Assembly (NCBI RefSeq): GCF_013363995.1 | Contig: NZ_JABWGO010000002.1 | Span: 930,001-994,000, forward strand | Direction: 5' to 3' | Length of the DNA stretch: 64,000 nucleotides | DNA from: Nonomuraea rhodomycinica | GTDB lineage: Bacteria > Actinomycetota > Actinomycetes > Streptosporangiales > Streptosporangiaceae | Shown here: positions 42,606 to 53,982 of the stretch, piece by piece | Numbering within the stretch: the first letter of the stretch is position 1 | Layout of the letters: the number at the start of each line of letters is the position of its first letter | Program-made: the position numbers and the translations under genes | The notes under the pieces: generated by a model | The model's database searches: none | What the model was told of the DNA's origin: nothing | Seen by the model: only the letters and a program-made list of their open reading frames with translations

Positions 42606-42791
42606 TCAGCCGCTGGCGCTCGAGCCGGCCGTGGAGACGGAGCTCGCGCTGCTGCACGTGCCGGTGGAGAAAGTGAACCCGGTGCTCAGCGTGCTGCCGT
42701 ACGAACGGCCGGCGTCGAGTTCGTCGCCGGAGAGCTCGCGGGCGAACAGCTCGAAGTCGGCACCGAAGTCCGCGAGGTGCTGATTCTGCAT
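42606..42791 (-). CDS. RiPP precursor peptide (goadsporin-like/LAP type)
   Basis: The 61-residue peptide has an acidic, hydrophobic leader (residues about 1-28, with FELFAREL and GDELDAG) and a C-terminal core rich in modifiable residues. From residue 33 to 61 there are 11 Ser, 6 Thr and 1 Cys (Cys46), 18 of 29 residues, with small spacers Gly, Ala, Val, Leu and two Phe. The core begins STLSTGFTFSTGTC. It is the first gene of the operon, 53 bases before the M50 gene, with AAAGGAAGG ahead of the ATG. The cleavage site is not certain; after Gly28 or Gly32 are candidates. Confidence 0.85.
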   Translation of the reverse strand: MQNQHLADFGADFELFARELSGDELDAGRSYGSTLSTGFTFSTGTCSSASSVSTAGSSASG

Positions 42792-43114
42792 GACGATCCC
42801 TTCCTTTCTCTGCGAAATGCCGTGTTGTAACGCTCTGAACTATTGCATCGGCATTTAGCCCCGGCAAGAAGGGCAAATAATTCTTTTTTGGAGCTGGCTC
42901 GCGAAAGGAAATAGGTTTCCCGCGGGGAACATGATCCGCGCCGGATGTGCCCGCCGCCCGCCGCGCGGGCGCCGCGACCATGATCGTCAACTCGAAACGG
43001 GAGGTAAAAGCGATGCAGTGAGAGCTTGTGATATCTTTCACGAGTGGGAGGAACGCCAGGCCGGACCCTCCCGGAATCACTACGTCCTCTTGACAACTCG
43101 GTTATGGAGCTCCG
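42792..43114. promoter_or_regulatory. Shared divergent control region of the RiPP operon and atp operon
   Basis: The 323 bases are AT-rich near the precursor gene (42820-42925). They separate the minus-strand RiPP operon from the plus-strand ATP synthase operon. A CRP-like site is at 43027-43042. No clean -35/-10 pair could be fixed for either strand; TTGACA at 43090-43095 is too close to the atpI start to serve as a typical -35. Confidence 0.55.
43027..43042 (+). promoter_or_regulatory. CRP/GlxR-like binding site upstream of atpI
   Basis: TGTGATATCTTTCACG matches TGTGA-N6-TCACA at nine of ten defined positions; outside it the dyad extends to CTTGTGA/TCACGAG. Cyclic-AMP receptor homologs (GlxR in Corynebacterium glutamicum) are known to control the atp operon there. 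The site lies 73 bases before the atpI start. Confidence 0.6.
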
Positions 43115-43552
43115 ATGCAGGCCACCGACCTTCGGCTGTTCAAGGCCGCCGCACTCCCCACGGCGGCGCTCGGACTGGTCGCCATCGTGGTTTCCCTCAT
43201 CGTCTCCGGCGTGCCCGGGATGCTCGGCTCCCTCATCGGCCTCGCGCTCGTCATGGTCTTCTTCGCCGTGGGACTGGTCGGTGTCGCCTACGCCTCACGG
43301 ATCTCGCCGACCGTGATGATGGCCACCGCGATGGGCACGTTCCTCGCCAAGATCGCCATCCTGATCATCGTGCTGAAGAGCGCCGAGGGCGTCACCGCCT
43401 GGAGCCCCCGAGCCTTCAGCCTCACCGTCATCCTCGGGACGATCGCCTGGACGATCGGCGAGGCCAGGGCGTTCATGAAGCTGCGTATCCTCTACGTGGA
43501 CCCGGAACCGTCGGGTGCGGCCGGGAAACGGGCAGAGGACGAGCGGGTATGA
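43115..43552 (+). CDS. atpI: ATP synthase I-like accessory membrane protein
   Basis: The 145-residue protein has four predicted transmembrane helices and the position of AtpI, directly before atpB. AtpI-type proteins help assemble the c-ring in some bacteria. Sequence conservation is low in this family; the GTFLAKIAILIIVL helix and the MKLRILYVDPE exit segment are typical of actinobacterial members (compare the gene before atpB in mycobacteria). GGAG precedes the ATG. A 262-base gap separates it from atpB, so atpB may have its own promoter. Confidence 0.8.
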   Translation: MQATDLRLFKAAALPTAALGLVAIVVSLIVSGVPGMLGSLIGLALVMVFFAVGLVGVAYASRISPTVMMATAMGTFLAKIAILIIVLKSAEGVTAWSPRAFSLTVILGTIAWTIGEARAFMKLRILYVDPEPSGAAGKRAEDERV

Positions 43553-43627
43553 AACCGCTCCCGGACCGCGTCGCTCGCCGGCCGGGCCTCGAAGGCGTCG
43601 AGATGGCCCGCTGGTCACCTGATATGA

Positions 43628-44917
<1,290 letters not shown>

Positions 44918-44951
44918 TCGTCGATAGCCCTCTGACCGGAAGGCACTATTC

Positions 44952-45494
44952 ATGAAACTGCTAGCGGCAGAGGAAGCGGGCGCCAGCATCATCCTGCCCA
45001 CCGTGGCTGAGATGGTCATCGGCGGCTTCGCCTTCCTGGTCGTCCTGTTCGTCGTCGGCAGAATTCTCGTCCCCCGGATCCAGAAGACGCTGGCCGAGCG
45101 GACCGACCTCATCGAGGGCGGCATCAAGCGGGCGGAAGCGGCCCAGGCCGAGGCGCAGGCGCTGCAGCAGCAGTACCGCGACCAGCTGGCCGAGGCCCGG
45201 CAGGAGGCGGCCCGGCTCCGCGAGGAGGCTCGCGAGCAGGCCGCCCAGATCAAGGCCGAGCTCCGCGAGGAGGCGCAGGCCGAGGCCCGCCGCCTCATCG
45301 AGGCCGCGCACGCCCAGATCGAGGCCGACCGTCAGCAGGCGTTCGCCCAGCTGCGCGCCGAGATCGGCCGCCTGTCCATCGACCTGGCCGGCCGCATCGT
45401 CGGCGAGTCCCTCGAGGACGAGGCCCGGCAGCGCCGCACCGTCGACCGTTTCCTTGACGAGCTCGAGAGCTCAAGCGCGCAGGCGGTGCGCTAA
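44952..45494 (+). CDS. atpF: F1Fo ATP synthase subunit b
   Basis: The 180-residue protein has one N-terminal membrane helix (about residues 19-42) and a long charged coiled coil (EAAQAEAQALQQQYRDQLAEA onward). It is the peripheral stalk that links Fo to F1 through delta. CCGGAAGG precedes the ATG. It overlaps atpH by one base (TAATG). Confidence 0.95.
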   Translation: MKLLAAEEAGASIILPTVAEMVIGGFAFLVVLFVVGRILVPRIQKTLAERTDLIEGGIKRAEAAQAEAQALQQQYRDQLAEARQEAARLREEAREQAAQIKAELREEAQAEARRLIEAAHAQIEADRQQAFAQLRAEIGRLSIDLAGRIVGESLEDEARQRRTVDRFLDELESSSAQAVR

Positions 45495-46303
45495 TGCGAG
45501 GCCTGAGCAGAAGCTCGCTGGCAGAGGTCGAGGAGCGCTTCAACGCGGTCGCCGGCAGCGCCGACCTCGGCACGCTCTCCGACGAGCTGTTCGCGATCGC
45601 CGATCTGCTCGACCGCGAGCACGGCCTGCGCCGCGCCCTGTCCGACCCGTCACGGCGGGCCGAGGCCAAGGCGGGCACCGTGCGGGCCCTGCTCGCGGGC
45701 AAGGTCGGCGAGGCCGCGCTCGCCACCACCGAGGCCGCCGCGTCGGCCCGGTGGTCGCGCGCGGGTGACCTCGCCGACGTCCTCGAGCGGCTCGGCGTCG
45801 TCGCCGCCGCCGCGGAGGCCGAGAGCCAGGGCACGATCGACGAGGTGGAGGACGAGCTCTTCCGCTTCGGCCGCGTCGTCGCCGCCAACCCCGGCCTGCG
45901 CCGCGCGCTCGCCGCCGGCGACGCCCCCGAGGAGGGCAAGCGCCGGCTGCTGAGCGACCTGCTCAGCGGCAAGGCCGCGACGGCCAGCGTGCGTCTCATC
46001 ACGCAGGTGGCAACACACCCGCGAGGACGTAGCCTGGAAGCAGGCCTGGAGGAGTTCGGCCAGCTCGTGGCGCAGCAGCGCCAGCGCTTCGTCGCGGTGG
46101 TGCGCAGCGCCGTCGAGCTGACCGACCAGCAGAAGGCCCGCCTGGCGACGTGGCTGCGCACCTCCTACGGCCGTGACGTGCACCTGAACGTCGAGGTGGA
46201 TCCGCGAGTGCTCGGTGGCTTCTCGGTCCGCATCGGCGACGAGATCATCGACACCACCATTGTGGGACGAATCGAAGAAGTCCGCCGCCGGTTGGCCGGC
46301 TAG
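45494..46303 (+). CDS. atpH: F1Fo ATP synthase subunit delta
   Basis: The 269-residue protein is longer than the E. coli delta (about 177) because of an N-terminal helical extension common in actinobacteria. The C-terminal segment [37 protein letters not shown] is the conserved OSCP/delta signature. It caps the alpha3beta3 head and binds subunit b. In mycobacteria the b and delta genes are fused; here delta is separate and a normal-length b gene precedes it. Confidence 0.95.
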   Translation: MRGLSRSSLAEVEERFNAVAGSADLGTLSDELFAIADLLDREHGLRRALSDPSRRAEAKAGTVRALLAGKVGEAALATTEAAASARWSRAGDLADVLERLGVVAAAAEAESQGTIDEVEDELFRFGRVVAANPGLRRALAAGDAPEEGKRRLLSDLLSGKAATASVRLITQVATHPRGRSLEAGLEEFGQLVAQQRQRFVAVVRSAVELTDQQKARLATWLRTSYGRDVHLNVEVDPRVLGGFSVRIGDEIIDTTIVGRIEEVRRRLAG

Positions 46304-46326
46304 GCGAAGAGGGAGACAGAGTAGAG

Positions 46327-47976
46327 ATGGCGGAGCTTACGATCCGGCCGGACGAGATCCGGGACGCGCTTGAGCGCTTCGTCCAGGCGTACGAACCGGA
46401 AGGCGCCGCGCGCGAGGAGATCGGGACCGTCGTCGACTGTGGCGACGGCATCGCCCATGTCTCCGGCCTTCCCTCGGCGATGGCGAACGAGCTGCTGGAG
46501 TTCGAGGACGGCACGCGCGGTCTGGCCCTCAACCTCGACACCCGTGAGATCGGTGTCGTCATCCTGGGCGACTTCAGCAGGATCGAGGAGGGCCAGACGG
46601 TCCGCCGGACGGGCGAGGTCCTGTCCGTGCCGGTCGGCGACGGCTTCCTCGGCCGCGTGGTCGACCCCCTGGGCAACCCGCTCGACGGCAAGGGCGCCAT
46701 CGAGAGCGAGAGCGTGCGCGCCCTCGAGCTCCAGGCCCCGTCCGTCGTCCAGCGGCAGCCGGTCAAGCAGCCGCTGCAGACCGGCATCAAGGCGATCGAC
46801 TCCATGACGCCGATCGGCCGCGGTCAGCGTCAGCTGATCATCGGCGACCGCGGCACCGGCAAGACCGCCGTGGCCGTGGACACCATCCTCAACCAGCGCG
46901 AGAACTGGGCGACCGGCGACCCGGAGAAGCAGGTCCGCTGCGTCTACGTCGCCGTCGGCCAGAAGGGCTCGACGATCGCGCAGGTCAAGGCCCGCCTGGA
47001 GGAGGCGGGCGCGATGGAGTACACCACCATCGTCGCCTCCCCGGCCTCCGACCCGGCCGGCTTCAAGTACTTGGCCCCCTACACCGGCTCGGCCATCGGC
47101 CAGCACTGGATGTACCAGGGCAAGCACGTCCTGATCGTCTTCGACGACCTGACCAAGCAGGCCGACGCCTACCGCGCCGTCTCCCTGCTGCTGCGCCGCC
47201 CGCCGGGCCGCGAGGCCTTCCCGGGCGACGTGTTCTACCTCCACTCCCGTCTGCTGGAGCGCTGCGCCAAGCTCTCCGCCGACATGGGCGGCGGCTCGAT
47301 GACCGGTCTGCCGATCATCGAGACGAAGGGCAACGACGTCTCGGCGTTCATCCCGACCAACGTCATCTCCATCACCGACGGCCAGTGCTTCCTGGAGACC
47401 GACCTGTTCAACGCCGGCGTCCGCCCGGCGATCAACGTCGGTATCTCGGTCTCCCGAGTCGGTGGCTCGGCGCAGATCAAGGCGATGCGCAAGGTCGCGG
47501 GCACGCTGAAGCTGTCGCTGTCGCAGTTCCGCGACCTGGAGGCGTTCGCCGCGTTCGCCTCCGACCTCGACGCCGCCTCCCGCGCCCAGCTGGAGCGTGG
47601 TCAGCGGCTCGTCGAGCTGCTCAAGCAGCCGCAGTACTCGCCGTTCCCCGTCGAGAAGCAGGTCGTGTCCGTGTGGTGCGGCACCACCGGTGAGCTGGAC
47701 GACGTCCCGGTCGAGGACATCCGCCGCTTCGAGGGCGAGTTCCTCGACTACCTCCAGAGCGGGAACAAGGGCATCCTCGACGCCATCCGCGAGACCAAGG
47801 AGCTGTCGGACGACACGGTGACCGCCCTCAAGGACGCCATCACGGAGTTCAAGAAGGGCTTCACCACCTCCTCCGGCGAGCTGCTGGTCAAGGACGAGCC
47901 GGTGGCGCCGCTCGGCGCCGACGAGGTCGGCCAGGAGAAGATCCAGAAGGTCGTCCGCCCGGCGGAGAAGAAGTAG
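46327..47976 (+). CDS. atpA: F1Fo ATP synthase subunit alpha
   Basis: The 549-residue protein carries the Walker A motif GDRGTGKT at residues 173-180 and the regulatory-site hallmarks of alpha, including the arginine-finger region [15 protein letters not shown] near residue 378. It forms the non-catalytic half of the alpha3beta3 hexamer. The C-terminal extension beyond residue 510 ([20 protein letters not shown]) is longer than in E. coli, as seen in mycobacteria where it restrains ATP hydrolysis. Confidence 0.97.
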   Translation: MAELTIRPDEIRDALERFVQAYEPEGAAREEIGTVVDCGDGIAHVSGLPSAMANELLEFEDGTRGLALNLDTREIGVVILGDFSRIEEGQTVRRTGEVLSVPVGDGFLGRVVDPLGNPLDGKGAIESESVRALELQAPSVVQRQPVKQPLQTGIKAIDSMTPIGRGQRQLIIGDRGTGKTAVAVDTILNQRENWATGDPEKQVRCVYVAVGQKGSTIAQVKARLEEAGAMEYTTIVASPASDPAGFKYLAPYTGSAIGQHWMYQGKHVLIVFDDLTKQADAYRAVSLLLRRPPGREAFPGDVFYLHSRLLERCAKLSADMGGGSMTGLPIIETKGNDVSAFIPTNVISITDGQCFLETDLFNAGVRPAINVGISVSRVGGSAQIKAMRKVAGTLKLSLSQFRDLEAFAAFASDLDAASRAQLERGQRLVELLKQPQYSPFPVEKQVVSVWCGTTGELDDVPVEDIRRFEGEFLDYLQSGNKGILDAIRETKELSDDTVTALKDAITEFKKGFTTSSGELLVKDEPVAPLGADEVGQEKIQKVVRPAEKK

Positions 47977-47979
47977 GAC

Positions 47980-50329
<2,350 letters not shown>

Positions 50330-50343
50330 TCGCCCCGGCCATG

Positions 50344-50402
50344 GGGCGGGCCCAGCCCGCCCGGAGATACGGTGGTGGTGCGGCCGAGGCCGTGCCACCA
50401 CC
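50344..50402 (+). promoter_or_regulatory. Two strong stem-loops between atpD and atpC
   Basis: GGGCGGGC (50344-50351) pairs with GCCCGCCC (50355-50362), an 8-bp stem with a 3-base loop. GGTGGTGG-TG-CGGC (50371-50384) pairs with GCCG-TG-CCACCACC (50389-50402), 12 pairs around a symmetric TG/TG internal loop. Both lie within 96 bases ahead of atpC and could reduce readthrough or guide mRNA processing. Confidence 0.7.
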
Positions 50403-50425
50403 TGATCGGAAAGGAACCTGCACAA

Positions 50426-50827
50426 GTGGCCAAGCTACGCGTAGGGGTTGTCTCACCCGAGCGTGAGATCTGGTCGGGCGAGGCCGACATGGTGATTGCC
50501 AAGACCGTGGACGGCGAGATCGGTATTATGCCGCAACACGCACCCGTGCTCGGCGTCCTCGTCGAGGGCGGCGTGCTGCGCGTCAAGCGGGAGGGCGAGG
50601 GCGAACTCGTCGCGGCCGTCCACGGCGGGTTCATCTCCGTGGCCGACGACGAGGTGTCCGTGCTCGCCGAGGTGGCCGAGCTCGGTTCCGAGGTCGACAT
50701 CGCGGCCGCCCGGGACGCGCTGGATCGGGCGCAGGCCTCGATCGAGGCCAACCAGGAGGACGCCGACGCGGCGGTCGAGGCCCAGCGTGCCCGGGCCCGG
50801 CTGCGCGCCGCGGGCGAAGAGGTCTGA
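50426..50827 (+). CDS. atpC: F1Fo ATP synthase subunit epsilon
   Basis: The 133-residue protein starts with GTG after GGAAAGGAA. The N-terminal beta-sandwich (LRVGVVSPEREIWSGEADMVIAK, GEIGIMPQHAPVLGVL) and the C-terminal helical pair (AAARDALDRAQAS) are those of epsilon. It couples rotation and can inhibit ATP hydrolysis. Its separation from atpD by hairpins suggests separate control of its level. Confidence 0.95.
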   Translation: MAKLRVGVVSPEREIWSGEADMVIAKTVDGEIGIMPQHAPVLGVLVEGGVLRVKREGEGELVAAVHGGFISVADDEVSVLAEVAELGSEVDIAAARDALDRAQASIEANQEDADAAVEAQRARARLRAAGEEV

Positions 50828-50851
50828 ACAACCAAGGCTTAGGGGGCGGCA

Positions 50852-51232
50852 GTGGTGGCGACGGTATTCATCTGCGTGCTGCTGCTCGCCGCCCTGGTGG
50901 CCCTGCGGGGCTTCATGCTGGCCCGCTCGCGGGGCAGCGTCCCCTGTCGGATCCGGGTGGCCGACCACGGCTGGCGCAGCGGTGTAGCCCGCTACGCCGA
51001 CGGGGAGCTCCACTGGATCCCGCTCATAGGTCTGCGACTGAGGCCGCGCCACGCGATCGCGAGGCGCGGCCTCGTCGTTTCCTCCCGTCGCGAGCTGGAC
51101 AACGGCCTGTACGCGATCGACTGCGGCGGCTCGGCGGGGGACATCTCGCTGGCGATGAGCGCCGACGCCCTGACCGGGTTCCTCGCGTGGCTGGAGTCCG
51201 CTCCGCCGAGCGCGTATCTCGACGTGGCGTGA
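50852..51232 (+). CDS. DUF2550 membrane-anchored protein
   Basis: The 126-residue protein has one N-terminal transmembrane helix (VFICVLLLAALVALRGFML) and a small cytoplasmic beta domain (RGSVPCRIRVADHGWRSGVARYADGE). The family is found directly after atpC in many actinobacteria (Rv1312 in M. tuberculosis) and has no established function. It starts with GTG 24 bases after atpC, so it is very likely in the atp transcript. Confidence 0.88.
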   Translation: MVATVFICVLLLAALVALRGFMLARSRGSVPCRIRVADHGWRSGVARYADGELHWIPLIGLRLRPRHAIARRGLVVSSRRELDNGLYAIDCGGSAGDISLAMSADALTGFLAWLESAPPSAYLDVA

Positions 51233-51248
51233 GCCGCCTCCACGGCGC

Positions 51249-51839
51249 CTAGCGAGTCGCGCCGGGCTTCCAGAGGATCTCCTCGCCCGCGTGCGCGACC
51301 CGGCACAGGATGAACAGCAGGTCCGACAGGCGGTTCAGGTAGGCGGCCGTCAGCGGGTTCATGTCGTCGTGGGCCTCCAGCGCCGCCCACGTGGTGCGCT
51401 CGGCGCGGCGCACCGTGACCCGGGCCACGTGCAGCGCCGCCGTCGCCGGGTCGCCGCCGGGCAGGATGAAGCTGCGCAGCGGCTTGAGGTCGGCGTTGAA
51501 GCGGTCGCAGAGCGCCTCCAGCCGGTCGACGTACGCCTGCTCGACCCGCAGCGGCGGGAACGCGGGCTCGGCCACGACCGGCGTCGCCAGGTCGGCCCCC
51601 ACGTCGAACAGCTCGTTCTGCACCCGCGCCAGGACCTCCGCCAGCTCGGCGGGGAGCGTGCCGTGCGAGAGCGCCACCCCGAGATGGGCGTTGGCCTCCT
51701 CGACGTCGGCGTAGGCGGCCAGCCGCGCGTCGGTCTTGGGTACGCGGCTCATGTCGTTGAGCGCCGTGGTGCCGTCGTCGCCGGTGCGGGTGTAGATGCG
51801 GGAGAGGACGACCGGCTTGTCCTTGTCCGAGCGCGTCAT
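51249..51839 (-). CDS. PduO-type cob(I)alamin adenosyltransferase
   Basis: The 196-residue protein has the PduO N-terminal ATP-binding TRTGDDGTTAL, the VEEANAHLG segment, and the helix with FILPGGDPATAALHVARVTVRRAER, where the Arg and Glu residues bind ATP and corrin. It makes adenosylcobalamin from cob(I)alamin and ATP. The ATG at 51839 has no Shine-Dalgarno; TACGCT about six bases before it suggests a leaderless transcript. It converges with DUF2550 16 bases away. Confidence 0.93.
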   Translation of the reverse strand: MTRSDKDKPVVLSRIYTRTGDDGTTALNDMSRVPKTDARLAAYADVEEANAHLGVALSHGTLPAELAEVLARVQNELFDVGADLATPVVAEPAFPPLRVEQAYVDRLEALCDRFNADLKPLRSFILPGGDPATAALHVARVTVRRAERTTWAALEAHDDMNPLTAAYLNRLSDLLFILCRVAHAGEEILWKPGATR

Positions 51840-51851
51840 GGGCTCAGCGTA

Positions 51852-51865
51852 ATGACAAATGTCAT
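51852..51865. promoter_or_regulatory. Inverted repeat ATGACA-AA-TGTCAT
   Basis: The 14-base dyad ATGACA-AA-TGTCAT lies between the adenosyltransferase and the ABC transporter genes, close to the start point of the leaderless adenosyltransferase mRNA. Such dyads are used by NarL-type and other dimeric regulators. Which gene it controls is open. Confidence 0.55.
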
Positions 51866-51966
51866 CGGGAAGGGACGCGGGGCGCATACCGGAGCCATGA
51901 TTTCTCCGACTACCAGGGCGAATGCCGCAGAGGCCACCATTGCCTCATGACGAAGGAGAGGACCTG

Positions 51967-52866
51967 ATGCTCGAGATCAGCGAGCTGCGCAAGCGCTTCG
52001 CGGGCGGCCCCGGCGCGCCGGAGGGCAAGCTCGCCCTGGATGGGATCGGCTTCGCCGTGCGGCCGGGCGAGATGTTCGGGTTCGTCGGCGCGAACGGCGC
52101 CGGCAAGACGACGACGATGCGGATCGTCATGGGCGTGCTCCAGGCCGACTCCGGCTCGGTGAGCTGGCAGGGCCGGCCGCTGACGTACGAGGGGCGGCGC
52201 CGGTTCGGCTACATGCCGGAGGAGCGCGGCCTGTACCAGAAGATGCGCGTGGCCGAGCAGATCGAGTACTTCGGCCGCCTGCACGGCCTGAGCGGGGCGC
52301 GGGCCGCGCAGGCCACCTCGGAGCTGATCGAGCGGCTGGGCCTGGGCGAGCGGCGCGGTGACGCCGTGGAGGGCCTGTCGCTGGGCAACCAGCAGCGCGT
52401 GCAGCTCGCGGTGGCGCTCGTGCACGATCCCGAGGTGCTCATCCTGGACGAGCCGTTCTCCGGGCTCGACCCGCTGGCCGTGGACACGCTGGCCACGGCG
52501 CTGCAGGAGCGCTGCCGGGGCGGCGTCCCGGTGATCTTCTCCAGCCACCAGCTCGACCTCGTCGAGCGGCTGTGCGACTCGGTCGGCATCGTCTCCTCCG
52601 GGCGGATGGTGGCCAGCGGCACGGTGGCCGGCCTGCGGGCCGCGGAGGGCGGCACGCTGCGCGTCGTGGTGCGGGACCCGTCTCCCGGCTGGGCGGACGG
52701 CCTGCCCGGCGAGCTGACCGCCGAGGACGGCCGGCAGGTCCTGCTCGTGGACGCGGCCGGCGACGACCAGGAGATCCTGCGCCGGGCCATGAAGGCCGGG
52801 CACGTCGAGCACTTCGGGGTCGAGCAGCCGACCCTCACCGAGATCTTCAAGGAGGCCGTGGCATGA
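51967..52866 (+). CDS. ABC transporter ATP-binding protein, NatA-like
   Basis: The 299-residue ATPase has Walker A GANGAGKT (residues 41-48), a Q-loop, the signature LSLGNQQRVQ in place of LSGGQ, Walker B VLILDEPFSGLDPLA and the H-loop SSHQLDLVE. The DUF4162-type C-terminal domain (EGGTLRVVVRDP, EIFKEAVA) is present. It powers the ABC-2 permease encoded next, with which it overlaps by ATGA. The pair resembles NatAB sodium or drug exporters. AAGGAGAGG precedes the ATG. Confidence 0.92.
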   Translation: MLEISELRKRFAGGPGAPEGKLALDGIGFAVRPGEMFGFVGANGAGKTTTMRIVMGVLQADSGSVSWQGRPLTYEGRRRFGYMPEERGLYQKMRVAEQIEYFGRLHGLSGARAAQATSELIERLGLGERRGDAVEGLSLGNQQRVQLAVALVHDPEVLILDEPFSGLDPLAVDTLATALQERCRGGVPVIFSSHQLDLVERLCDSVGIVSSGRMVASGTVAGLRAAEGGTLRVVVRDPSPGWADGLPGELTAEDGRQVLLVDAAGDDQEILRRAMKAGHVEHFGVEQPTLTEIFKEAVA

Positions 52867-53972
52867 ACGCGCTGGCACTGGTGGCCCGCCGGGAGATCAG
52901 CACCCGGATCAGGACCAAGGCGTTCATCGTCAGCCTGCTGGTGACTGCCCTGCTGGTGGGCGCCGCGGCGTTCGCGCCGAAACTGATGGGCGGCCCCGAC
53001 TCGTACACGCTGGGCACCGTGAACTCCCAGCGGCTGCCGCTGGAGGCGGCGGCGCCCGAGACGGAGTTCACCTGGAAGGCGTTCCCGGACGAGGGGACGG
53101 CCAGGAAGGCGCTGCTGGACGGCGACGTGGACGCGGTGCTCGTCGGCGGCGCCAAGGTGCTCACCGACGGCGAGATCGACCAGGAGCTCGGCGTGCTCCT
53201 GCAGAGCACGAACCGTGAGATCAAGCTGGGCGCCTCCGGCGTGCGGATCGAGCCGCTGCGCGTGGAGTCGGTCGGCGCCGACACCCGCTACCAGGCGGCC
53301 CGCACGGGCATCGCCGTGGTGCTGGTGCTCGTGCTGTTCATGCTGCTCATCAGCCAGGCGACGATGGTCGGGATGGGCGTGGTGGAGGAGAAGGGGAGCC
53401 GGATCGTGGAGATCCTGCTCACCTCGATCCGCCCCTGGCAGCTCCTCGGCGGCAAGATCCTCGGCCTGGGCGCGCTCGGGCTGGTCAACCTGGTGGCGAT
53501 CCTGGCGGTGGGCGTCGCGGCGTCCGCCGGTTCGGGGGTGGCGACCGACTTCCCGCCGGGGATGCCGGGCATCGTGGCCGGGGTGGTCGTCTGGTTCGTC
53601 CTCGGCTACGCGTTCTTCGCGACGCTCGCGGCGGCGCTCGCCTCGCTGGTCTCCCGCCAGGAGGAGGTCGGCAACGTGATGTCGCCGCTGACCATGCTCA
53701 TCATGATCACCTATTTCGTCGCCTTCTACGCGACCTCCGAGCCGACCGGCACGCTGGCCACCGTGATGTCGATGATCCCGCCGTTCTCCTCGATGGTCAT
53801 GCCGGTGCGCATGGCCGCCGCGGAGGTGCCGCTGTGGCAGGTCGGGCTGGCGTTCGCGCTCATGGCGGCGGCCGTGGTGGCCGTGCTCTCGCTCGGGGCG
53901 AAGGTCTACGAGCGGGCCGTCCTGCGCACCGGGGCGCGGGTGCGGCTCGGTGACGTGCTGCGCGCGAAGTAG
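52863..53972 (+). CDS. ABC-2 permease, NatB-like
   Basis: The 369-residue protein has a first helix after KAFIVSLLVTALLVGAAAF, a large extracytoplasmic loop (residues about 45-145) and five further helices, with the conserved VEEKGSRIVEILLTSIRPWQLLGGKI segment of NatB-type exporters. It forms the channel for the upstream ATPase. Substrate (Na+, drug or peptide) cannot be inferred. A histidine kinase follows after 10 bases. Confidence 0.9.
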   Translation: MNALALVARREISTRIRTKAFIVSLLVTALLVGAAAFAPKLMGGPDSYTLGTVNSQRLPLEAAAPETEFTWKAFPDEGTARKALLDGDVDAVLVGGAKVLTDGEIDQELGVLLQSTNREIKLGASGVRIEPLRVESVGADTRYQAARTGIAVVLVLVLFMLLISQATMVGMGVVEEKGSRIVEILLTSIRPWQLLGGKILGLGALGLVNLVAILAVGVAASAGSGVATDFPPGMPGIVAGVVVWFVLGYAFFATLAAALASLVSRQEEVGNVMSPLTMLIMITYFVAFYATSEPTGTLATVMSMIPPFSSMVMPVRMAAAEVPLWQVGLAFALMAAAVVAVLSLGAKVYERAVLRTGARVRLGDVLRAK

Positions 53973-53982
53973 CGGGACGCGG

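Noticed and set aside
42574..43096. Longer minus-strand ORFs overlapping the precursor
   Set aside because: They read through the AT-rich promoter with poor codon use and no ribosome site; the 61-residue frame has both.
51967..53972. NatAB-like ABC transporter as the RiPP exporter
   Set aside because: It is 9 kb away beyond the ATP synthase operon and is linked to its own kinase; no evidence ties it to the peptide.
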